The notes under the pieces: model-generated | The model's database searches: none | Told to the model about the DNA's origin: nothing | What the model saw: the letters and a program-made list of their open reading frames with translations, nothing else | Source: Coxiellaceae bacterium | Lineage (GTDB): Bacteria; Pseudomonadota; Gammaproteobacteria; Coxiellales; Coxiellaceae | Length of the DNA: 64,000 nt | Direction of reading: 5' to 3' | Assembly (NCBI GenBank): GCA_030680235.1 | Contig: JAUXWQ010000011.1 | Location: 1-64,000 of the forward strand | Position numbers and translations under genes: made by a program | Part shown: positions 56,835-64,000 of the stretch, in pieces | Layout: every line of letters starts with the position of its first letter | Position numbering within the stretch: the first letter of the stretch is position 1

Positions 56835-58385
56835 ATGACAACAACACAGCACATCCAACCTTCCGAAATCAGCGATCTTATTCGTTCGCGTATCGAAAAA
56901 TTTGATATCAAGCCAGAAATTCGTACTGAAGGAACAATCGTTAGTGTTAAAGACGGTATCGTTCGTATTTTTGGATTAAGTGATGTTATGTATGGTGAAA
57001 TGATTGAATTTCCCAACGACATTTTTGGTCTTGCGTTTAACTTAGAGCGTGATTCTGTCGGTGCAGTTGTCTTGGGTGATTACGATCAGCTGAGCGAAGG
57101 CATGACAGCACGTTGTACCGGCCGCATTCTAGAAGTGCCGATTGGTGAACAGTTATTAGGTCGTGTTGTTGATGCGCTTGGAAATCCGATTGATGGCAAA
57201 GGCCCTATCAATACGACATTAACATCGCCGATTGAAAAAATTGCACCAGGCGTAATCGAAAGACAATCCGTAACACAGCCTGTTCAAACGGGTATTAAAT
57301 CGATTGATGCGATGACGCCAGTAGGTCGTGGTCAACGTGAATTAATTATTGGGGATCGTCAAACCGGAAAAACGGCCATTGCAATCGATACCATTATTAA
57401 TCAAAAAGATTCTGGCATTAAATGTATTTATGTCGCGATTGGACAAAAAGCATCATCTGTTGCAGCGCTTGTTCGTAAATTAGAAGAACACGATGCGATG
57501 AAACATACGATTATTGTTTGTGCGAATGCATCCGATCCTGCAGCGATGCAATATATTGCGCCTTACGCGGGTACAAGCATGGGCGAGTATTTCCGTGACC
57601 GTGGACAAGATGCCTTAATTATTTATGATGATTTGACAAAACAAGCATGGGCTTATCGCCAAGTGTCTTTGTTATTACGTCGTCCACCAGGTCGTGAAGC
57701 GTATCCTGGAGACGTATTCTATTTGCATTCTCGCTTATTAGAACGTTCATCACGTGTCTCTGCGGAGTACGTTGAAAGATTCACGAATGGTGAAGTAAAA
57801 GGCAAAACAGGTTCGCTCACGGCATTTCCTATTGTTGAAACGCAAGCGGGTGACGTGTCTGCCTTCGTACCTACCAACGTTATTTCGATTACCGATGGAC
57901 AAATTTTCTTGGATGTCAGTTTGTTTAATTCTGGGTTACGTCCTGCGGTCAATGCCGGTCTTTCTGTATCGCGTGTGGGTGGTGCAGCGCAAACGAAAAT
58001 TATTAAAAAATTGGCAAGTGCGGTTCGTATGGCATTGGCACAATATCGTGAATTGGAAGCGTTCTCACAGTTTGCATCGGATTTAGATGATGTGACCCGC
58101 AAACAATTAGAGCGTGGTCAACGCACCATGGAACTTTTGAAACAGGCACAATATGCCCCTTTATCTGTCGCAGAAATGGCAATCTTGTGGTTTGCATTGG
58201 ATAAAGGGATGTTAGATGACATCGCGGTGAAAAAGCTTGTCGATTTTCAAGCGGCTTTTTTATCGTACTTGCATGATCAATGTGCTGCCTTGATTAAATC
58301 GATTAACGATAAACCTGATTACAACGATGAAATTGTGAAGCAATTAACGGATGCAATTGTTGGGTTTAAGAAGACTTATGTGTAA
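56835..58385 (+). CDS. atpA: ATP synthase subunit alpha
   Basis: 516 residues. Non-catalytic nucleotide site [18 protein letters not shown], with [16 protein letters not shown] before it and the VGGAAQTKI arginine-finger region ([10 protein letters not shown]) after it. The ATG at 56835 is the family start ([11 protein letters not shown]-like [12 protein letters not shown]) and follows GGGGAAAA. The frame is open further upstream through the repeat, which is rejected. It forms the F1 hexamer with AtpD. Confidence 0.97.
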   Translation: MTTTQHIQPSEISDLIRSRIEKFDIKPEIRTEGTIVSVKDGIVRIFGLSDVMYGEMIEFPNDIFGLAFNLERDSVGAVVLGDYDQLSEGMTARCTGRILEVPIGEQLLGRVVDALGNPIDGKGPINTTLTSPIEKIAPGVIERQSVTQPVQTGIKSIDAMTPVGRGQRELIIGDRQTGKTAIAIDTIINQKDSGIKCIYVAIGQKASSVAALVRKLEEHDAMKHTIIVCANASDPAAMQYIAPYAGTSMGEYFRDRGQDALIIYDDLTKQAWAYRQVSLLLRRPPGREAYPGDVFYLHSRLLERSSRVSAEYVERFTNGEVKGKTGSLTAFPIVETQAGDVSAFVPTNVISITDGQIFLDVSLFNSGLRPAVNAGLSVSRVGGAAQTKIIKKLASAVRMALAQYRELEAFSQFASDLDDVTRKQLERGQRTMELLKQAQYAPLSVAEMAILWFALDKGMLDDIAVKKLVDFQAAFLSYLHDQCAALIKSINDKPDYNDEIVKQLTDAIVGFKKTYV

Positions 58386-58390
58386 ATGTT

Positions 58391-58514
58391 AGTGACTGTG
58401 ACAGTGACTGTGTCAGAGGTTTCATCTAGTAAAAATTTAAAATAGAGCCAGTTAAAAATAAGTTGGTTTAAGTAAAGTTTATATTAAATTGAGCCTCGAC
58501 ACAGTCACAGTCAC
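58391..58514. repeat. GTGACTGT-type inverted repeat, atpA/atpG junction (copy 4)
   Basis: Left arm 58391-58420 (AGTGACTGTGACAGTGACTGTGTCAGAGGT-like) and right arm 58492-58514 (GCCTCGACACAGTCACAGTCAC) with a 71-base AT-rich loop. The simple unit has changed from GTGAGT to GTGACT in both arms, so the pairing is kept although the sequence differs. This covariation supports selection for, or gene-conversion of, the hairpin. Confidence 0.88.
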
Positions 58515-58537
58515 GTGCGAGTGAAGCGAGCAAAAGA

Positions 58538-59478
58538 ATGTCGACAGCAAGAGAAATAAGAACAAAGATCTCCTCCATTAAAAATACGCAAAAAATTACG
58601 CGTGCGATGGAATTGGTTGCTGCAAGCAAAATGCGTCGTGCGCAAGAACGTATGGCGATGTCGCGTCCGTTTGCTGAAAAAATTCGTCGTGTAATAAGCC
58701 ACGTGGCAAGCGCACATGCGGAATATCAACATCCTTATATGCAACAGCGTGAAGATGTAAAACGCGTTGGATTTATTATTATTACCTCTGATCGCGGCTT
58801 ATGTGGTGGATTAAATGTCAACTTGTTTCGTAAAACGATTACAGAAATGAAAGGGTGGCACGAGAAAAAAGTGGAATCGGATGTTTGTGTGATTGGTAGA
58901 AAAGGCGAAGTCTTTTTTAGCCAGCATAATGCATCGATGCTAGGCTCCATAACACATATCGGTGATAAACCTTCATTACAAGATATTATTGGCGTTGTGA
59001 AAGTGATGCTGAAAAATTTTGATGAAGGAAAGCTCGATCGTATTTATATTTGTGCAAATAATTTTGTTAACACGATGGTACAAAAACCATTTGTTCGACA
59101 ATTATTGCCGTTGGAATCGCATCAAAAGTTTGTCACAGATGAAAAAGGGCAATTTGTAACAACTGAAGATGGCCGATTAATCGTTGATGAAAAGAATGAA
59201 ACGGATGTTGCTGATGGGCATTGGGATTATTTATATGAACCCGATTCTGCAAGAACATTATTGACGATGTTGTTGGTGCGGTATATCGAATCGCAAGTGT
59301 ATCAAGCGACCATTGAAAATATTGCTTGTGAACAAGCAGCGCGCATGGTTGCAATGAAAAGTGCGACAGATAACGCGAAAGAAATTATTAGAGAATTACA
59401 ATTGGCATTTAACAAAGCACGACAAGCATCAATTACCCGCGAAATTGCGGAGATTGTTGCAGGTGCAGCGGCTTTAGA

Positions 59479-59482
<4 letters not shown>
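58538..59482 (+). CDS. atpG: ATP synthase subunit gamma
   Basis: 314 residues. The start [32 protein letters not shown] and the end [22 protein letters not shown] are the long coiled-coil helices of the rotor shaft. [14 protein letters not shown] is the conserved middle. It is about 27 residues longer than E. coli because of an acidic insertion around residues 195-225 ([20 protein letters not shown]). That insertion lies in the Rossmann-like domain. Confidence 0.95.
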
Positions 59483-61032
<1,550 letters not shown>

Positions 61033-61034
<2 letters not shown>

Positions 61035-61056
61035 TGTGAGTGGGAGTGTGAGTGTT
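61033..61056. repeat. Left GTGAGTGT arm before the four-helix-bundle gene (copy 6)
   Basis: AGTGTGAGTGGGAGTGTGAGTGTT begins at the atpD stop and is the reverse complement (imperfect) of 61394-61418. The TCAGAGGT core of the other copies is absent; instead a gene follows. Both candidate start codons of that gene (GTG at 61036 and 61048) lie in this arm. Confidence 0.85.
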
Positions 61057-61422
61057 GAGAATTTAAAAGTTTTTAAGAAATCACATAAATTGACGTTAAA
61101 TTTATACAAGTTAACGACAGCATTCCCTTCAGATGAAAGATTTGGTTTGGTATCACAAATTAGAAGAGCTGGTGCTTCTATTTGTGCTAATTTGATTGAA
61201 GGGAGTCATCGCAATAATACCAAAGAATATCGTCACTTTGCTGGGATTAGCAGAGGCTCTGTTGGTGAATTGAAATACCATTTATTATTAGCAAAAGATT
61301 TGGATTATATTTCAGAGCCTGATTACAAAAATTATGCTGAAGAAACAAATGAAATAAGTAAAATGCTGTATGGATTGGTGAGGGCTCTTGATGGCGCTCA
61401 CTCACACTCACCCTCACATTGA
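61048..61422 (+). CDS. Four-helix-bundle protein of the 23S rRNA intervening-sequence (IVP/S23) family
   Basis: 124 residues from GTG 61048 (128 from GTG 61036). [48 protein letters not shown] and [26 protein letters not shown] are the family blocks, covering all four helices. The protein is known mainly from insertions in helices of 23S rRNA genes (Leptospira, Coxiella and others), flanked by inverted repeats that RNase III cuts. It also occurs as a stand-alone gene. Here it lies between atpD and atpC. The C-terminal HSHSPSH is encoded by the right repeat arm, so the gene and the repeat arms form one unit. Function unknown. Confidence 0.9.
   Translation: MSVENLKVFKKSHKLTLNLYKLTTAFPSDERFGLVSQIRRAGASICANLIEGSHRNNTKEYRHFAGISRGSVGELKYHLLLAKDLDYISEPDYKNYAEETNEISKMLYGLVRALDGAHSHSPSH
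61394..61420. repeat. Right arm after the four-helix-bundle gene (copy 6)
   Basis: GGCGCTCACTCACACTCACCCTCACATT pairs with the left arm at 61033-61056. It codes for the last residues of the four-helix-bundle protein and ends 12 bases before the atpC ATG, so it may weaken atpC's ribosome site when paired. Confidence 0.85.
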
Positions 61423-61432
61423 CATAGAAATT

Positions 61433-61858
61433 ATGAAAACCATCGAACTCGACATCGTTAGTGCAGAAGCCTCCATTTTTCATGGTGAAGTGCGTTTTGT
61501 TTCCGTGACGGGTTTGGGTGGTGAGCTTGGCATCCATCCTGGCCATTCGCCGCTATTAACGGCATTAAAACCGGGTAAAATTCAGGCTATTTTAAAAGAT
61601 GGTACGGAAGAAGTTTTTTATATTTCGGGTGGTATGTTAGAAGTACAGCCGAATATTGTGTCCGTGTTGGCAGATACGGCTTTGCGTGCAGATGATCTAG
61701 ATGAGGCAGCAGCACTGGCCGCAAAAACAAAAGCTGAAAAATTCCTACAGCAAAAAGCAGAGGGCATGGAATATACCAAAGCGCTGGTTGAATTAGCAGA
61801 AGCAGCAGCACAATTGCGCGCAATTAGTTTGCTCAAAGATAAATTGCGTAAACACTAA
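61433..61858 (+). CDS. atpC: ATP synthase subunit epsilon
   Basis: 141 residues. [42 protein letters not shown] is the beta-sandwich domain, followed by [18 protein letters not shown] and a C-terminal helical hairpin rich in Ala (about 85-140). It is the regulatory shaft subunit. The ATG at 61433 gives the family start ([12 protein letters not shown]); no Shine-Dalgarno is obvious. It is 10 bases after the four-helix-bundle gene, which separates it from atpD. Confidence 0.96.
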   Translation: MKTIELDIVSAEASIFHGEVRFVSVTGLGGELGIHPGHSPLLTALKPGKIQAILKDGTEEVFYISGGMLEVQPNIVSVLADTALRADDLDEAAALAAKTKAEKFLQQKAEGMEYTKALVELAEAAAQLRAISLLKDKLRKH

Positions 61859-61885
61859 TCATTGTTTATTGGGTGCGGCTTCAGC

Positions 61886-63238
61886 ATGACGTTTTTTCAA
61901 AAATCAGTCTTATTGTTTTTATTTGGAATCATTGTTACAGGCAATGTCTTTGCCGATGCGGGCGACGTTAAATTTATTAATCACTCTCAAGAAACATTTG
62001 TGCTTACTGCGGAAAGTAATGCACAAAAAGCAAAACAATTAGGACTTCCTGCAGTCATACAAAGTGACACGGACCAAAATTATTATCTTAGTTTATCGGA
62101 TGCTAATGTGGGTGAGCATTATGATTATGCAACGACAGATGGCAAGTTGCATTTTTCAATTGATGTGAAATCGACACAAACCAATATTTATCATCATGTG
62201 TTAAGACAAACCGTCGACTATTTGACGGTAAATTGGGGCAATGTTTTACAAAATTCAAACATTCATTATGTACTGCCACTTTTTTGGAAGGATGATAGTT
62301 ATGAGAGTGGCCAACAGGTGCGCGTTGATGCAGATAATAATGCAATTATAGGGCTATTTTCAGAAGAACCAAAAAACGCATTGACGGTGATGAGTTATAA
62401 CACTGATAAAGATGGGACGGGTTCAGATCACGATCCGCAATATCATCAATTCAGTGATATTTTAGGGTTGTTCACATCGGGTCGTATTCCAACCCCTGAT
62501 GTATTAATGATTCAAGAGGGGCTCGGTGCAGAAGATGCGGTTACTTACCAGCAAACATTAGCAGCGTTGGCTATGGGAAAATGGTATAGCTACTATGCAA
62601 CCGAAGGTACGCGTTTGGATTCAAATATCATTTTGGTCAATCCAAAATATAATGCTACACAGATACAGTCTGGCAGTATTGTTTTTAAAAACCAGTGTGG
62701 GTGGGGATTGGTTGGCGCGAGAAATGCGGCTTATGTGGATATTCCAGCATCTGAAATTTTACAAGATACAGTGCCAGGCAATGTCAGAATTTTTGATACA
62801 CATTTAGAAAGTGGTCGTGATGGAGATATTTTTTCCCATGCGGCACAGGTGCGTATGTCACAATTTAATGAAATTCTAAATTACCCAAGAACAAATGTTG
62901 CAAGCCTTATCGTTGCCGGTGATTTTAATACCATGTCGGTTTTTGATGAAACAACAGGATTAACGCAATATCAATTGGGTGATTTAACAACGGTCTTTGA
63001 TAAATACATGGGTGATCCTAATGTGAATTGGGGACAACCAATTACTTGTACTTGGGCTGTGTGCACCCAATACACATTTAACACGGGAATGTGGTTAGAT
63101 CGAATGTATACGACAGCGCAATCTATTCCTGGATATAAAACCTATGTCTTATATCCTTTTGTTGGACATCAAGCAAATGGCTATTCGGATCATTTGCCGG
63201 TATGGGTCACGCTATATTATGAAAAAAACACAGCTTAA
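61886..63238 (+). CDS. Secreted endonuclease/exonuclease/phosphatase-family protein, sphingomyelinase-like
   Basis: 450 residues. A signal peptide (1-22, MTFFQKSVLLFLFGIIVTGNVFA-like) is followed by a domain of unknown type (about 25-165), then the EEP fold. That fold shows VMSYNTD (Asn), MIQEGLG (metal-binding Glu), IFDTHLESGRDGD (with catalytic His), VAGDFNTM (Asp, Asn) and GYSDHLPVWV (Asp-His pair). The order and the DTHLESG/SDHLP motifs are those of neutral sphingomyelinases and related phosphodiesterases. A nuclease is the alternative. In an intracellular bacterium it could act on host membranes. ATG at 61886 is used because it gives a clean signal peptide. Confidence 0.78.
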   Translation: MTFFQKSVLLFLFGIIVTGNVFADAGDVKFINHSQETFVLTAESNAQKAKQLGLPAVIQSDTDQNYYLSLSDANVGEHYDYATTDGKLHFSIDVKSTQTNIYHHVLRQTVDYLTVNWGNVLQNSNIHYVLPLFWKDDSYESGQQVRVDADNNAIIGLFSEEPKNALTVMSYNTDKDGTGSDHDPQYHQFSDILGLFTSGRIPTPDVLMIQEGLGAEDAVTYQQTLAALAMGKWYSYYATEGTRLDSNIILVNPKYNATQIQSGSIVFKNQCGWGLVGARNAAYVDIPASEILQDTVPGNVRIFDTHLESGRDGDIFSHAAQVRMSQFNEILNYPRTNVASLIVAGDFNTMSVFDETTGLTQYQLGDLTTVFDKYMGDPNVNWGQPITCTWAVCTQYTFNTGMWLDRMYTTAQSIPGYKTYVLYPFVGHQANGYSDHLPVWVTLYYEKNTA

Positions 63239-63317
63239 GAGCCTGTTTAAAATCTCCCGACTCGCCGTACCAATTTAGATGTGTTTATCCCCTTAAAATT
63301 TACAAGAGCCAAAAATC

Positions 63318-64000
63318 CTATGACGCTTTTGGACCGCTTATGCGGTTGGCGCCTGACTCTGTTTTCTCCTTCGGGGAGAATTTAGCTGCAATGATTTTTA
63401 TAATGTTTGGCGTGATAGGTGACATCCAGGGATATTCTCCACAAGCATTTTCCATGGCTGCAGTTACATCTCCGTCCTTTGATACTGCTTCTTGTTTTGC
63501 CTTCATCAGGTTGCTCCAAATATTGGCTAGAAGAAGTGGATGGGCAAAATAACGCATCATTTGAATAATCTCGTCGATGGAAAATGCAGGGGCAGGATTA
63601 TGCGTTAATACCTGCTCCAAGGCATTGCAAATGCCTGAAGGAACTCTCGGGAGTGCCATAATATGATCTAATGTAACGCCTTCATTCTGAAATCGAACTA
63701 GCGCCTCGCGTTGATCCTTGTTTAAATTAGCAAGAAATGCTTCTATATTATTACAGGGTGTAACAATCTTTCTTTGAGGTTGAAATAGCCCAGGGTTTTG
63801 TATTTTTGAGTTGCTATCCTCATATATCTGCTGCCTTGCGCTTACGTTTAGTTTTTTTAACTCAGATTCTAATAGGCTGTATTTAAGCGCCTCTTCATTT
63901 TCATTTTTTTTACGAGCACTTTTTTCCTCTGGTGAAATTATTTCATGCATTTGTTTCTCATTCTCTTCTTGCTTCCACTGTATTTTATATTCAGGGTGGT
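63318..64000 (-). CDS. Unrecognised protein, cut by the right window edge
   Basis: The frame is open from its stop at 63318 through to base 64000, so the gene's N-terminus lies outside the window (an internal Met is at 63950). At least 227 residues are visible. They are charged and helical at the N-terminal side (many Glu/Lys, coiled-coil-like), then NIEAFLANLNKDQREALVRFQNEGVTLDHIMALPRV, which looks like a short helical repeat of the kind seen in Legionella/Coxiella proteins. There is no membrane helix. I do not recognise the family. Confidence 0.6.
   Translation of the reverse strand, partial: HPEYKIQWKQEENEKQMHEIISPEEKSARKKNENEEALKYSLLESELKKLNVSARQQIYEDSNSKIQNPGLFQPQRKIVTPCNNIEAFLANLNKDQREALVRFQNEGVTLDHIMALPRVPSGICNALEQVLTHNPAPAFSIDEIIQMMRYFAHPLLLANIWSNLMKAKQEAVSKDGDVTAAMENACGEYPWMSPITPNIIKIIAAKFSPKEKTESGANRISGPKAS

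Noticed and set aside
61388-61432. In-frame extension of AtpC (His/Thr-rich start)
   Set aside because: It is the right repeat arm in another frame and overlaps the four-helix-bundle gene; the family start is at 61433.

Overview
This window looks like part of the chromosome of an AT-rich gammaproteobacterium, most likely a host-associated member of the Legionellales/Coxiellaceae type. That placement is an inference. It rests on the gene order rsmG-parA-parB next to atpIBEFHAGDC, a Com1-like DsbA, an ankyrin-like protein with an effector-like look, a secreted sphingomyelinase-like phosphodiesterase, and the low GC content. No rRNA, tRNA or CRISPR array was seen.

Region 1 (1-6.1 kb) is housekeeping: ubiK enclosed by a 127-bp inverted repeat, the ComM/YifB ATPase, and a tightly overlapping operon for reverse transsulfuration (cystathionine beta-synthase and gamma-lyase) with an ORF6N-domain gene wedged between the two enzymes. 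galE follows. Region 2 (6.1-39.6 kb) is one large surface-polysaccharide locus. It holds galU, a wbpV/wbpL/wbpM-like initiation set, rmlA and rmlBDC (dTDP-rhamnose), a decayed DUF4143 ATPase, glycosyltransferases, a Wzx-like flippase, three very AT-rich membrane GT-C-like proteins, tyv and prt (CDP-tyvelose/paratose), gtrAB-like genes and an orphan NeuB-like synthase. A divergent, translationally coupled nine-gene operon (29.9-39.6 kb) then encodes ddhA, ddhB, a DdhC homologue lacking the iron-sulfur ligands, an epimerase, a YerE-like thiamine-diphosphate enzyme, an SDR, a dehydroquinate-synthase-like cyclase, a sedoheptulokinase-like kinase and a HAD phosphatase. Together these suggest an unusual branched and/or carbocyclic sugar precursor.

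Region 3 (39.8-48.6 kb) has a SWIM-SNF2 helicase, then rsmB, glyS, glyQ and dsbA on the minus strand. Region 4 (48.6-61.9 kb) starts at an AT-rich divergent gap with DnaA-box-like sequences (candidate oriC), followed by rsmG, parA and parB. An antisense ankyrin-like gene comes next, then the complete F1Fo ATP synthase operon. Region 5 (61.9-64 kb) has the secreted phosphodiesterase and an unrecognised gene running off the right edge.

The most unusual structure is in the atp operon. Four of its junctions (E/F, H/A, A/G, G/D) carry a long inverted repeat made of GTGAGTGT-type low-complexity arms and, at the inner end, a GTCAGAGGT...ACCTCTGAC core. At the fifth junction (D/C) the arms instead enclose a gene for a 23S rRNA intervening-sequence-type four-helix-bundle protein, whose start and stop lie inside the arms. 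A further copy lies between glyQ and dsbA. This resembles a family of IVS-like hairpin elements outside rRNA and may fragment or tune the atp mRNA.
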